From positions 96,373 through 160,372 of the forward strand of contig JAQVCW010000004.1 of assembly GCA_028689585.1 (NCBI GenBank): DNA of 64,000 nt. The letters are read 5' to 3'. Below are positions 17,486 to 26,450 of this stretch, piece after piece. The notes beneath the pieces were generated by a model. The model saw nothing but the letters and a program-made list of their open reading frames with translations. It was not told where the DNA came from and searched no databases. This DNA is from Lachnospiraceae bacterium. Its GTDB lineage: Bacteria; Bacillota; Clostridia; Lachnospirales; Lachnospiraceae. Positions within the stretch are counted from its first letter, which is position 1; each line of letters starts with the position of its first letter. The translations under genes were made by a program, and so were the position numbers.

Positions 17486-18442
17486 ATGAACAAAAAATCA
17501 TCCAATGGAGTAAAGCATTTTTATCAGCATACGGAGTTTTCGCTGATTGTAATTATTGTTATTTTGTTTCTGGCATCTGTATTCGGAACAAAAAACTTTT
17601 TCTCAGAATATAATCTGATGAACTTACTGAAACAGTGCTCTATCATAGGTGTTCTTGCAATCGCAGAGACATTTATCATCATCACATCCGGTATTGATAT
17701 CAGTATTGGCGCAATTACCGGTCTTTCCTGTATGGCAATTGCGCTGCTACAGTCAAAAGCAGGTATGAACATTGCAGCTTCTGTAGTTCTGGCAATTGTG
17801 ATCGGAGCAATCTGCGGATTTTATAATGCAATTATCATTTATGAATTTCGTGTAACGCCCATGATAGCCACCCTTGGATCGCAGACGATCATCCGTGGCG
17901 CAGTGAAGATTATTTCGGAAGCAAAGACGGTTTCCGGATTAAATAAAAGCTTTACGGTACTGGGCACATCCTCTGTATGGAAGCTGCCGTCACTGGCATT
18001 GATCTGGATCGTGGTGGCGATTATTGCAATCTTTGTTCTGCGGTATACGGTATTTGGAAGGAATCTGTATGTAATGGGAAGCGGCGTCGAAGTGGCGCGG
18101 CTGAGCGGGATCAAGGTAAGAAAAATGTTTTACATGGTCTACTCTCTCTGCGGTATGCTCTGCGGAATAGCAGGAGTTATGCTGGCGGCCCGTATCAACA
18201 GCGCGGTGCCCACCGGCGGTGAAGGCTATGAAATGGATGCGATAGCAGCGGCGGTTATCGGCGGGGCATCTCTCAGCGGCGGCAGAGGAGCAGTCACCGG
18301 TACCATTCTTGGCACAATATTAATGGTGTTGATCACCAATGCAGGAACACAGTTCGGGCTGAATACGTTCGTTCTTGAAATTACCTCGGGTGTGCTGATT
18401 ACACTGGCTGTCGTCGTCGATCAGATTAAATCCAGAAAATAG
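17486..18442 (+). CDS. CUT2 sugar ABC transporter permease
   Basis: A 318-residue BPD_transp_2 permease with many hydrophobic segments, the motif TSGIDISIGAITGLSC near residue 72, and AVIGGASLSGGRGAVTGT late in the protein. GGGGAGG precedes the ATG. It is the only permease in this operon, so the channel is probably a homodimer, unlike the two-permease systems at 1868-3822 and 35346-38931. Confidence 0.92.
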   Translation: MNKKSSNGVKHFYQHTEFSLIVIIVILFLASVFGTKNFFSEYNLMNLLKQCSIIGVLAIAETFIIITSGIDISIGAITGLSCMAIALLQSKAGMNIAASVVLAIVIGAICGFYNAIIIYEFRVTPMIATLGSQTIIRGAVKIISEAKTVSGLNKSFTVLGTSSVWKLPSLALIWIVVAIIAIFVLRYTVFGRNLYVMGSGVEVARLSGIKVRKMFYMVYSLCGMLCGIAGVMLAARINSAVPTGGEGYEMDAIAAAVIGGASLSGGRGAVTGTILGTILMVLITNAGTQFGLNTFVLEITSGVLITLAVVVDQIKSRK

Positions 18443-18556
18443 GTTGATAAAGTTTTGAAAGTAAGGTATGATATTCAGCAAATCAGCGGTTATTTGCCTC
18501 GGGATCCTACCAGAGAGAATGTGCGCGGATGAATAGAGAAAAAGTGAGTAAAATAA

Positions 18557-19573
18557 ATGATGACAATTGGCCAGATAGCTGAAATGGCGGGGGTTTCCAA
18601 GTCTACGGTGTCCCGCGTACTGAATCACAGCGGGTATGTAAATGAAGGAACCCGCAGCAGAGTTGAGAAGATTATAGAGGATTATCACTATTCGCCATCC
18701 GCGACGGCGCAAAATCTGTCGCGAAGAGAGACCAATACGATCGGCGTTGTGGTGCCGGAGCTGGAGAATGCTTTTTTCGGTGAAGTTCTGGCCGGCGTGG
18801 CAGAGATAGTGGATCAGAATAATTATACGATGATCGTGTGCAACACCGGCAATAATGCGGAGAAAGAAAAGGCTGCATTGGAGATGATGGAGCAGCAGCG
18901 TGTCAAAGGCGTGATCTTAACGCCGGCGATCGGTTATTCTGATGCAGAAGCGGCAAAATCCATACGCATTCAGCTTAAAAATCTGAAGATCCCTGTGGTG
19001 ATCGTGGACCGGGAGATAAAGGATGTGCCGTGGGATGGAGTTTTCTATGAGAATTTCGAAAGCGGCTATCTGGCTGCCGAGCATTTGATACAGCAGGGGA
19101 AAAAGGTGATCGGAATGATTACCGGGGATATGGATCTGAAGCATGCAAGGGAACGCTACCGGGGGTACGTGCAGGCGATGGAGGATCATGGCCTGACGGT
19201 TAGAAAAGAGTATGTCTACGAGGGCATGTATTCTCCGGATATCACCTGTGAAATAACCAAAAAGATGATTTGGTCCGGCGATTTCCCGGAAGCACTGGTG
19301 TTATCCAACAATGTAACCACGTTAGGCTTTATAAAGGGCCTGAAGGAGTGCGGTCAGGAACTGAATGAACAGATCGCATTCGTAGGGATTGACCATATTC
19401 CGGTGCTGGATATGATCGGCTATCAATATGACTGCGTTACGCGGGATATGAAGGGGATGGGAAGAACGGCGATGGAGCTTTTGATTGATCGTCTGGAAAA
19501 TCCGAAGCGGGAAAGAAAGATATATATGATATCCTGCATCACAAAATTTAGTAAAGGGGGGACGGTTCTCTGA
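18557..19573 (+). CDS. LacI-family transcriptional regulator
   Basis: A 338-residue repressor with an N-terminal LacI helix-turn-helix (TIGQIAEMAGVSKSTVSRVL) and a sugar-binding-like effector domain. It follows the transporter it probably controls, and operators with the central CG of LacI sites lie at 14585. The last seven codons (SKGGTVL) and the stop lie inside a REP-like palindrome, so the natural C-terminus has been replaced or extended by the repeat. The ATG at 18560 is an equally possible start. Confidence 0.88.
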   Translation: MMTIGQIAEMAGVSKSTVSRVLNHSGYVNEGTRSRVEKIIEDYHYSPSATAQNLSRRETNTIGVVVPELENAFFGEVLAGVAEIVDQNNYTMIVCNTGNNAEKEKAALEMMEQQRVKGVILTPAIGYSDAEAAKSIRIQLKNLKIPVVIVDREIKDVPWDGVFYENFESGYLAAEHLIQQGKKVIGMITGDMDLKHARERYRGYVQAMEDHGLTVRKEYVYEGMYSPDITCEITKKMIWSGDFPEALVLSNNVTTLGFIKGLKECGQELNEQIAFVGIDHIPVLDMIGYQYDCVTRDMKGMGRTAMELLIDRLENPKRERKIYMISCITKFSKGGTVL

Positions 19574-19635
19574 AAATCAGAGAACCGTCCCCCCTTTCGT
19601 CGGGAACCGTCCCTCCCTCAGAGAACCGTCCCCAT
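19554..19635. repeat. REP-like palindromic repeat, cluster 2
   Basis: Perfect 20-base arms (19554-19573 and 19577-19596) with core GGGGGGACGGTTCTCTGA around AAA, followed by two half copies (GGGAACCGTCCC near 19602 and GAGAACCGTCCCC near 19621). It lies between converging genes and supplies the stop codon of the LacI gene. Same family as 14355-14414. Confidence 0.88.
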
Positions 19636-19645
19636 TTCAACTGGA

Positions 19646-20512
19646 TCAACCGAATACGTGTCTCAGGAACTGCACTGAGTTAGCTACATCCTCATCCAGC
19701 TTCGCTTCAGAAGCGCCTTCGCTGATATCGTGCCAGATCTTGATATCAGCTCCCACTTCGCCGCCCATCATAACGAACGGTTCCATGATAATATCTTTGT
19801 CATAGCCTGCTTTTTTCAATGCAGTACCGATTTCATACCATGGCATATTTCCTTTGCCGGGCACTTTTCGATTCCGCTCTCCCACATGGAAGTGTCCAAG
19901 GAGATCACCGGCGGTGGCGATGGCTTCGGTCATGCTGTCTTCTTCAATGTTCATGTGGAAGGTATCCAGCATGATCTTTACAGAAGGAACATCTACCTCG
20001 GTCACAAATTTGCGGGCCTCCGCAGCGGTATTGATCAGGTAGCCTTCAAAACGGTTCAGAACCTCCAGGTTGAAATCAACGCCCCGGTCCAGAGCCATCT
20101 TTCCTACGGTGCGGACATTTGCCACACTGTTGGCCCAGTCACCGGCCTTGTCCACCGGTTTGCTGTAATCCACCGGCCAGTAGGAGTATACTCCTCCGCC
20201 GATTTTGTGAATATCCATCAATTCCAGCTTGCGGAAAATCTCACCGTAAAAATCAACTGCATTTTTTACAATTTCAGGATCACTGCTTCCCAGGTTGTAT
20301 TGCGCGGAAGGGCCATAACCGGAAGTCAGCGCCAGTCCTTCTGCATCCGCGATCGATTTCAGCTCTAAAAGCTCACTGTCGGATGCGTTGATCAGCGGAA
20401 TGACAGACATTTCCAGAATGTCAAATCCCAGCCGTTTTACCTTGCGGATATATTCTTTGTAATCTACCTGCCAGTTTTTGGTCCAGTAGGCATAATATAT
20501 ACCATATCTCAT
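19646..20512 (-). CDS. D-allulose (D-psicose)/D-tagatose 3-epimerase
   Basis: A 288-residue xylose-isomerase-like TIM barrel closely resembling characterised D-psicose 3-epimerases. Metal and catalytic residues align at the same numbers as the Agrobacterium enzyme: E150, D183, H209 and E244. Conserved blocks include YSYWPVDYSKPVDKAGDW, LEVLNRFE, MLDTFHMNIEED and VPGKGNMPW. It interconverts ketohexoses at C3 (fructose/allulose, tagatose/sorbose). AAGGAGG lies upstream. It is the last gene of a LacI-dehydrogenase-epimerase operon and would feed ketoses into central metabolism. Confidence 0.88.
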   Translation of the reverse strand: MRYGIYYAYWTKNWQVDYKEYIRKVKRLGFDILEMSVIPLINASDSELLELKSIADAEGLALTSGYGPSAQYNLGSSDPEIVKNAVDFYGEIFRKLELMDIHKIGGGVYSYWPVDYSKPVDKAGDWANSVANVRTVGKMALDRGVDFNLEVLNRFEGYLINTAAEARKFVTEVDVPSVKIMLDTFHMNIEEDSMTEAIATAGDLLGHFHVGERNRKVPGKGNMPWYEIGTALKKAGYDKDIIMEPFVMMGGEVGADIKIWHDISEGASEAKLDEDVANSVQFLRHVFG

Positions 20513-20535
20513 AGAGTCATACCCTCCTTAGCAGA

Positions 20536-21567
20536 TCAGTCCTTGTTAGGATGAACGATAATCTTTAACTGTCCATGTCCGTGAAGCATCTGCTCCATTG
20601 CTTTGTCAAAATCAGCCAGATCGAAATGATGAGTAGCCAGATCATCTACCTTGATGATACCGCTTTCCAGGTATTTTACTGCACGGTCAAAGCAGTGAAT
20701 CTGGGCAAAGGATCCGAGAACCTTCAGCTCACTGTTGAAAATCTGATAAGGGCTGAGCGTGATCTTGTCATCGCTGGCTGCTACGCCGTAGACAATGACT
20801 TTGCCGGCCTGCTTCGGGAAATTGAAGCACTGTTCCAGAACACGGGGATTTCCGGTAGCGTCTACTACGATATCGAAGCCCTTCGGGAACATTTCTTTCA
20901 GAACCTTTGTGTGCTTGGAATAATCATTTTTGTCCATTTTGATGGTCTTTGCATAGCCGTCACGTTCGATCAGATCCAGCTTTTCCTGGGACGGTGCACA
21001 TACCACAACATTGGCAGCTCCGCCGTTTTTGATGAGCTGAGTCAGTAAAATGCCGGTGGGGCCGGAGCCGAATATCAAAACATCATCACCGCAGTGGACA
21101 TCAATTACGTCCATACCGTGAACAGCACAGGCCAGAGGCTCTGAAAAACATGCCTGGTCAAAGGTCAGATTATCACTGATGTGATATACCTTGTTTTCAT
21201 TGACTACCACGTATTCTGCAAATCCTCCAGGGCCGTTGCATCCAAGAGAATAGAAGTTCTCACAGAACAGAGGCATATCTTTCTTACAATAATAGCAGTC
21301 ACCGCATTCTACGGCATTGTCGGCAGTTACACGGTCGCCCACTTTGAAATCGGCTACGTGTTCTCCGACTTCCACGATCATACCGGCAAATTCATGCCCG
21401 GGAGTAAGCGGAAAACGGGAGATAAAATCGCCCTCATGGATGTGAGCGTCAGTACGGCAGATACCACAGGAGTATACTTTGATCAGAACCTGATTGCATT
21501 TTACTTCTGGTTTTGGTACTTCCATTACTTCATAGTTGCGTGGCTCATGATAAACTACAGCCTTCAT
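20536..21567 (-). CDS. Zinc-dependent alcohol/polyol dehydrogenase
   Basis: A 343-residue medium-chain dehydrogenase with catalytic-zinc residues in CGICRTD and GHEF, a structural-zinc lobe CGDCYYCKKDMPLFC and Rossmann motif GSGPTG. Family members oxidise sorbitol, xylitol, arabinitol and similar polyols to ketoses. Paired with a ketohexose 3-epimerase and a LacI repressor, it probably makes or uses a ketohexose. GGAGGG precedes the start. Confidence 0.88.
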   Translation of the reverse strand: MKAVVYHEPRNYEVMEVPKPEVKCNQVLIKVYSCGICRTDAHIHEGDFISRFPLTPGHEFAGMIVEVGEHVADFKVGDRVTADNAVECGDCYYCKKDMPLFCENFYSLGCNGPGGFAEYVVVNENKVYHISDNLTFDQACFSEPLACAVHGMDVIDVHCGDDVLIFGSGPTGILLTQLIKNGGAANVVVCAPSQEKLDLIERDGYAKTIKMDKNDYSKHTKVLKEMFPKGFDIVVDATGNPRVLEQCFNFPKQAGKVIVYGVAASDDKITLSPYQIFNSELKVLGSFAQIHCFDRAVKYLESGIIKVDDLATHHFDLADFDKAMEQMLHGHGQLKIIVHPNKD

Positions 21568-21615
21568 GATAAAACCCTCCTTTTAGTTGATTATTTAATA
21601 GATAAAAGCTATATA

Positions 21616-22641
21616 CTATTCACCGGTCATGCAGAAGCCGGATGACTTGCGGATGACCAGTTTGGTATCGAGATAATGTGCGGAAAGATCATCTTCTGCA
21701 CCATGAATAATCTGCACCAGCATCTGGGCGGCCTGCTTTCCAAGCTCATAGCCATGCTGGTCGATGGTGGTAATGCCCGGATAAGTGGTGCTGGAGATAC
21801 AGGAATTGGAGTATCCTACGACAGAATAATCTCTGGGCATCCGGTATCCATGCTCCAGCAGAGCATGCACGGCGCCTACCGCCATCTGATCGGTGGCCGC
21901 TACCACTGCGCTGGGAGCCTTGGACAGCTCCATGATTTTCTTCATGGCAGAAAAACCTCCGGCCTCATACTCTTTGGCATCCCGGAAGATCCACTGTCCT
22001 GCCGGGCCCAGTCCCAGATGCTCCATTGCGTGACAAAAGCCCCGTTCCTTCTGGATATAGGTGTTCAGTGGAACGCTCGAGCTGATAAAAGCGATATTGC
22101 GGTGGCCCAGGGAATGCAGATATTTGATGGCCTGATAGATGCCTCCCGCTTCCTGGCTGCCGATGCTGGATACTTTTCCATCCAGCATGTCATCATTGAC
22201 CATCAGGACCGGAAGACTGCGGCGCAGCTCTGCCAGATGATCGCTGAGGGACGGATTCGACGGGCGGCTGCCCACAAAAATCATGCCAGCCACCTGCTGA
22301 GAGCGGAGCGTGGTAATATATCGCTTTTCTCTGGACAGGTTCTGATCTGTATTGCACAGAAAGGAAACAAATCCGCATTCGGTAAGATAATCCTCAATCC
22401 CTCTGACAATGGGCGGATAATATACATTGTTGATATCAGGAACGATTACGCCGATCGTAGTGGTCTGATTGGTAGTCAGAGCCTTGGCCATATTATTCGG
22501 GACATAGTTTAGTTCTGCTATGGTTTTTGCAATGCGTTCCTGGCGGTCCGGTGAAACGAGATGCGGCTGATTTAAATAACGGGATACTGTAGCTGTAGAT
22601 ACCCCGGCCGAGTTTGCCACATCGGAAATCGTTAATCCCAC
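21616..22641 (-). CDS. LacI-family transcriptional regulator
   Basis: A 341-residue repressor with helix-turn-helix TISDVANSAGVSTATVSRYL and an effector domain. I chose the GTG at 22641 because GGGAGG lies 8 bases upstream; the TTG at 22647 is too close to that site. A palindromic operator at 22750-22769 lies downstream of its own promoter, so autoregulation is likely. It heads the operon with the dehydrogenase and the 3-epimerase. Confidence 0.88.
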   Translation of the reverse strand: MGLTISDVANSAGVSTATVSRYLNQPHLVSPDRQERIAKTIAELNYVPNNMAKALTTNQTTTIGVIVPDINNVYYPPIVRGIEDYLTECGFVSFLCNTDQNLSREKRYITTLRSQQVAGMIFVGSRPSNPSLSDHLAELRRSLPVLMVNDDMLDGKVSSIGSQEAGGIYQAIKYLHSLGHRNIAFISSSVPLNTYIQKERGFCHAMEHLGLGPAGQWIFRDAKEYEAGGFSAMKKIMELSKAPSAVVAATDQMAVGAVHALLEHGYRMPRDYSVVGYSNSCISSTTYPGITTIDQHGYELGKQAAQMLVQIIHGAEDDLSAHYLDTKLVIRKSSGFCMTGE

Positions 22642-22749
22642 AAGCAATACCTCCCTCTGGTTCAGAAATGCGCTGTGCTCCTGGTGCGCTGCTAAGTACC
22701 AGCGATACTGTCCAGCCTGAATTTGGGAACATTCTGCGCTCCTTTATTG

Positions 22750-22809
22750 AAATGTAATCGCTTACATTTGCTATGGTTTTATTATACTGATAATAAGAAG
22801 ATGTGTCAA
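22750..22809 (-). promoter_or_regulatory. LacI operon promoter with cre/LacI operator
   Basis: On the minus strand, TTGACA (22809-22804), 17-base spacer, TATAAT (22786-22781). The operator AAATGTAATCGCTTACATTT at 22750-22769 is a 20-base palindrome with one mismatch. Its core TGTAATCGCTTACA matches the CcpA cre consensus completely. It covers the expected transcription start, so either the LacI protein itself or CcpA could repress. Confidence 0.8.
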
Positions 22810-22902
22810 GTTAAAATATCCAATAAAAAGAGAGAAAATGTTAAAAATATAGAAGATTTAACAAAAGAACAAAGATATATTGGAAAAATAGATGTATTTC
22901 TA

Positions 22903-22955
22903 TTGACAAAGAACAGACATGACGGTTATAATATTACTATGTTACTACATAGTAA
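22903..22955 (+). promoter_or_regulatory. Sigma-A promoter with ATGTTACTACAT operator (site A)
   Basis: TTGACA (22903-22908), 18-base spacer, TATAAT (22927-22932). Just downstream, ATGTTACTACAT (22939-22950) sits inside a 22-base palindrome (22934-22955) whose only asymmetry is the central four bases. It is the exact reverse complement of the 12-mer at 32758 and 34087. The rest of 22642-22999 is AT-rich with no gene. Confidence 0.78.
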
Positions 22956-22999
22956 TAATTAACCAAATGGAATACAAGATGAAAGAGGTTGAAAACAAA

Positions 23000-23938
23000 A
23001 TGGCGAATATTTATGAAAAAGCAACGCAACCAACAATTTATTTTATTGGAGTAACGACAGGAAGTTCCTCCATCATGAAAGTATTTCCGAAGTGGGCACA
23101 GGCGCTGGGGTTGAAGGATGCAGTGATCAAAGGAATTGATTTTAAACCTCATTCATCCGCTGAGGAATACAGAGAAGCAGTGACTTTTATTAAAAATGAT
23201 CCCCTGTCAATGGGAGCGCTGGTTACAACACACAAAATCGATCTTTATAGAACGTGTGAAGATTTGTTTGACTATGTAGATCCTTTTGCAAAACAACTGG
23301 GTGAAGTTTCTTCTATTTCTAAAAAGGACGGAAAATATTGTGCACATGCCAAGGATCCTATTTCCAGCGGACTGGCATTGGAGAATTTTGTTCCGGCAAA
23401 TTACTGGACCGATTTTGACGGAGACGTATTGCTGCTGGGAGCAGGCGGAAGCTCTTTGGCTATGTCAGTTTACTTTACACAGGAGAAGTTCGGAGACAAT
23501 GTTCCGAAGAAAATTATTATCGCAAACAGAAGCCAGCCAAGACTGGATGAAGCGAAGCGCATCTTAAATGGATTAAATCCGAAGACAAAATTTGAGTTTA
23601 TCCTGAATCCCACACCGGCGGATAATGACAGAACATTGGCTTCTTTGAAACCTCATTCTGTGATCGTGAATGCCACCGGACTTGGCAAGGATGCTCCCGG
23701 CAGCCCGCTGACCGATGCGTGCCAGTTCCCCAAGGACAGTCTGGTATGGGAAATCAACTACAGAGGCAACCTGCTGTTTAAGGATCAGGCAGAGGCACAG
23801 ATGAAAGAAAAAAATCTTCATGTAGAGGGCGGATGGACTTACTTTATCCACGGATGGACACAGGTAATCGCAGAAGTATTCCACATCTCAATTGAAGGGG
23901 AAATTCTGGAGCATTTGAGCGAGATCGCAAAGCAGTAA
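23000..23938 (+). CDS. Shikimate/quinate dehydrogenase-like protein
   Basis: A 312-residue AroE-fold protein. The substrate domain has GVTTGSSSI near the N-terminus and LVTTHKIDL, where the Lys matches the catalytic Lys of AroE. The Asp of the usual NTDG loop is kept in AKDPISSG. The Rossmann motif is LLGAGGSSLA. Shikimate-specific residues are altered, and the gene lies in a sugar operon, so it may oxidise a cyclitol or sugar-acid-like alcohol. I chose the ATG at 23000, with AGAGG upstream and a well-placed promoter. Confidence 0.75.
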   Translation: MANIYEKATQPTIYFIGVTTGSSSIMKVFPKWAQALGLKDAVIKGIDFKPHSSAEEYREAVTFIKNDPLSMGALVTTHKIDLYRTCEDLFDYVDPFAKQLGEVSSISKKDGKYCAHAKDPISSGLALENFVPANYWTDFDGDVLLLGAGGSSLAMSVYFTQEKFGDNVPKKIIIANRSQPRLDEAKRILNGLNPKTKFEFILNPTPADNDRTLASLKPHSVIVNATGLGKDAPGSPLTDACQFPKDSLVWEINYRGNLLFKDQAEAQMKEKNLHVEGGWTYFIHGWTQVIAEVFHISIEGEILEHLSEIAKQ

Positions 23939-23974
23939 GATCAGTATTTAAATAAAGAAAGGAAAGAACAGATA

Positions 23975-24553
23975 ATGAATAATTTTAACTGGGACGGAAC
24001 GTTTTCCGTAGATTTCAGCTTTCAGGATGGAATGTCCAAAACGGCAGAGATTACACAGCGCCATTTATCACAGATGAAAGCAATGTATCAGGATCAGGCG
24101 GCAGTAGAAGAAATTCTGAAAACAGGAGATCCTGTGATCTATGAATTTTATGAACTGGGCTGTCCGGAGCGGGAAGGGGATCTGGCCTTCGGCACTACGA
24201 TGATTCATCCGGGCAAGATCGGAAATGAATATTACATGACAAAGGGACATTTTCATAATATTGTGAACACATCTGAAGTGTATTATACCATGCAGGGCAA
24301 GGGCTTCATGCTGATGGAAAACATGGAAGGGGACTGGATGGCAGAACCTCTGGAAAAAGGAAAGGCTGTCTATGTGCCGAGAGGATATGCTCACCGTACT
24401 ATCAATACCGGAGATGAGACTTTGATCGCATTCTTCACCTTCGCAGCAGATGCAGGACATGATTACGGAACCATCGAGACCAAGGGCTACCGCAATGTCA
24501 TTCTGGAAAAAGATGGAAAGCCGGTCATCGAGCCGAACCCGAAGTGGAAATAA
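23975..24553 (+). CDS. Cupin-type glucose-6-phosphate isomerase-like protein
   Basis: A 192-residue cupin of the archaeal phosphoglucose isomerase family (GPI, PF06560). Metal ligands are visible: H92 and H94 in GHFH, E101, and H140 in PRGYAH. Such enzymes interconvert aldose and ketose 6-phosphates, here perhaps a non-glucose sugar given the operon. AAAGGAAAG precedes the ATG. A normal-length member of the family. Confidence 0.8.
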   Translation: MNNFNWDGTFSVDFSFQDGMSKTAEITQRHLSQMKAMYQDQAAVEEILKTGDPVIYEFYELGCPEREGDLAFGTTMIHPGKIGNEYYMTKGHFHNIVNTSEVYYTMQGKGFMLMENMEGDWMAEPLEKGKAVYVPRGYAHRTINTGDETLIAFFTFAADAGHDYGTIETKGYRNVILEKDGKPVIEPNPKWK

Positions 24554-24663
24554 AATGTGCAGGAGTGCGCATTGGAGAAATTTCATAAAAAGCTTGGGAG
24601 TGTGCAGCGGCGGAAGCAGGCGGACACACAAGTGAGCATGATGATGGAAACAGGAAAATTAAG

Positions 24664-25617
24664 ATGAAAAATATAGTGACTGTTTTAGGCAAAATCTCAG
24701 GAGAACAACTGGGATTTTGCCAGTGCCATGAGCACTTGCTGATCAGTAAAGGAAAGTCATACCAGGTGAATCCGGTTTTATTTATGGATGAGGTTGACAA
24801 AAGCACAGAAGAGGTAACGTCTTACCGGGCTGCGGGAGGCTGCAGCCTGGTGGATGCGCAGCCGGTGGGCTGCGGCCGGATGGCAGAAGGACTTGTGTCC
24901 ATTTCAAAAGAAACAGGGGTACATATCATTGCATCCACTGGTTTCCATAAGCTGTCCTTTTATCCGGAAAAACATTGGATCTTCGGTAAGAGCAGAGAAC
25001 AGATGAGGGAAATATTCCGGCAGGAACTGCTGGAGGGCATGTATGTGGATGCGGATCAGAAGGAGCCGGAACAGCGGATACCCAACCGGGCCGGGCAGAT
25101 CAAGACAGCGCTGGATACGGAAGGGCTGACCGAAAGGTATCGGACTCTGTTCCTGGCGGCGGCGGACGCGGCGAAGGAAACCGGCGCTCCGGTGATGATC
25201 CATGTGGAGAATGGAACGGATCCCAGAGAACTGCTGGGGCTGCTTCTGAAAGAAGGGGTTCGGGCGGAACAGATGATATTCTGCCATATGGACAGGGCAT
25301 GCAAAGAACTGTCATGGCACGAAGAGGTGGCCTCCACAGGCGCTTATCTGGAATATGACACCATCGGCCGGTTCAAGTACCACAGTGATGAGCGGGAAAT
25401 CGAGATCATACGGCATATGTGTAGCCAGGGCTATGAAGACAGGCTGCTGTTTTCGCTGGATACCACCAGGGCGCGGCTGGCTTCCTATGGAGGGAGCCTT
25501 GGTCTGGTCTATTTGATTGACAGCTTTTTGCCCAAGATGGCAGCAGCCGGCATCCCGGAGGAAAAAGCAGAGCAGATGATACGCAGGAACAGTGCGAAGG
25601 CATTTGCCTGGAAATAA
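24664..25617 (+). CDS. Phosphotriesterase-like amidohydrolase, probable sugar lactonase (2)
   Basis: A 317-residue PTE-family TIM barrel with metal ligands H22 and H24 (CHEH), K147 (QIKTALD), H180 (MIHVENG), H208 (FCHMD) and D266 (FSLDTT). It is only distantly similar to the copy at 12116. In an operon with isomerase, aldolase and dehydrogenase genes it may open a sugar lactone or lactone phosphate; a phosphatase or amidase role is not excluded. The start follows AGGAAAATTAAG. Confidence 0.78.
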   Translation: MKNIVTVLGKISGEQLGFCQCHEHLLISKGKSYQVNPVLFMDEVDKSTEEVTSYRAAGGCSLVDAQPVGCGRMAEGLVSISKETGVHIIASTGFHKLSFYPEKHWIFGKSREQMREIFRQELLEGMYVDADQKEPEQRIPNRAGQIKTALDTEGLTERYRTLFLAAADAAKETGAPVMIHVENGTDPRELLGLLLKEGVRAEQMIFCHMDRACKELSWHEEVASTGAYLEYDTIGRFKYHSDEREIEIIRHMCSQGYEDRLLFSLDTTRARLASYGGSLGLVYLIDSFLPKMAAAGIPEEKAEQMIRRNSAKAFAWK

Positions 25618-25648
25618 AAAACAGAGTGTGAAAACTTGACATACAGCG

Positions 25649-25685
25649 TCAGTCCATTTGCGAAGGCAAATTTAGGATGGACTGG
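25649..25685. repeat. Dispersed hairpin repeat, copy 3 (compensatory change)
   Basis: Arms TCAGTCCAT (25649-25657) and ATGGACTGG (25677-25685). Relative to other copies, C-to-T in the left arm is matched by G-to-A in the right arm, which supports a folded RNA or DNA hairpin. Confidence 0.75.
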
Positions 25686-25698
25686 TGTTTATAGATTG

Positions 25699-25725
25699 TG
25701 TCAGGTTTTCGCAGAAAACTTGACA
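25699..25725. repeat. GTTTTC/GAAAAC hairpin element
   Basis: Arms TGTCAGGTTTTC and GAAAACTTGACA enclose GCA. A half copy lies at 25629-25640, and the core resembles the tandem repeat at 4904-4990. Confidence 0.65.
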
Positions 25726-25732
25726 TGCAGCA

Positions 25733-25770
25733 TCGGCCCATTTGCCGAAAGCAAATTTAGGATGGGCTGA
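25733..25770. repeat. Dispersed hairpin repeat, copy 4
   Basis: Arms TCGGCCCAT and ATGGGCTGA pair with one G-T wobble; inner TTTGC/GCAAA also pairs. It ends 29 bases before the aldolase start, just ahead of its AGGAGG. Confidence 0.72.
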
Positions 25771-25799
25771 TGTTTAAAAACAGGAGGAGGAAAAATAGA

Positions 25800-26426
25800 A
25801 TGACAGATATTATGCAGCAGGTTGCGGAACGGAAGATCGTTCCGGTGGTAAAACTGGATCATGTGGAGGATGCAAAGCCGCTGGGCGAAGCATTATGTGC
25901 CGGAGGTCTTCCGGTGGCAGAGGTGACATTCCGTACCGATGCAGCGGAGGAATCCATCCGTATTATGAAAAAAGAATTTCCGGACATGATGGTGGGTGCG
26001 GGCACGGTTATCAATGTGGAACAGGCGAAGAGAGCACTGGATGCAGGTGCCACATTTATCGTATCCCCTGGCTTTTCCAGAAAAGTAACGGAATTTGCCA
26101 TTGATCATCAGATTCCGGTCTTTCCGGGAACATGTACTCCTACAGAGGTGATGGCTGCCATGGAATATGGCCTGAAGGTAGTGAAATTCTTCCCGGCAAA
26201 ACAGTATGGCGGTCTGGATACCATCAAGGCTCTGGCGGCTCCCTTCCCCAGCATGAAGTTTATGCCGACCGGAGGCATCAATGCCGGAAATATTCTGGAA
26301 TACTTATCCTTCCAGAAGATCATTGCCTGCGGCGGAAGCTGGATGGTAAAGGATTCTCTGGTTCTGAACCATGAATTTGATAAAATCAGACAGTTGACTG
26401 CGGAAGCGGTAGAGCTGGTAAAATAA
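25800..26426 (+). CDS. eda: KDPG/KHG (2-keto-3-deoxy-6-phosphogluconate) aldolase family protein
   Basis: A 208-residue class I aldolase. The Schiff-base lysine is K129 in VKFFPA, and E41 in AEVTFRT is the likely general acid/base. Members split KDPG or KDPGal into pyruvate and glyceraldehyde 3-phosphate. I chose the ATG at 25800 after AGGAGGAGG; an upstream ATG at 25770 lies before the ribosome site. DgoD in this window makes 2-keto-3-deoxygalactonate, so the protein could be a KDPGal aldolase (DgoA-like). Confidence 0.87.
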   Translation: MTDIMQQVAERKIVPVVKLDHVEDAKPLGEALCAGGLPVAEVTFRTDAAEESIRIMKKEFPDMMVGAGTVINVEQAKRALDAGATFIVSPGFSRKVTEFAIDHQIPVFPGTCTPTEVMAAMEYGLKVVKFFPAKQYGGLDTIKALAAPFPSMKFMPTGGINAGNILEYLSFQKIIACGGSWMVKDSLVLNHEFDKIRQLTAEAVELVK

Positions 26427-26450
26427 TAGTAAAGGAAAAGAGGATTGATC

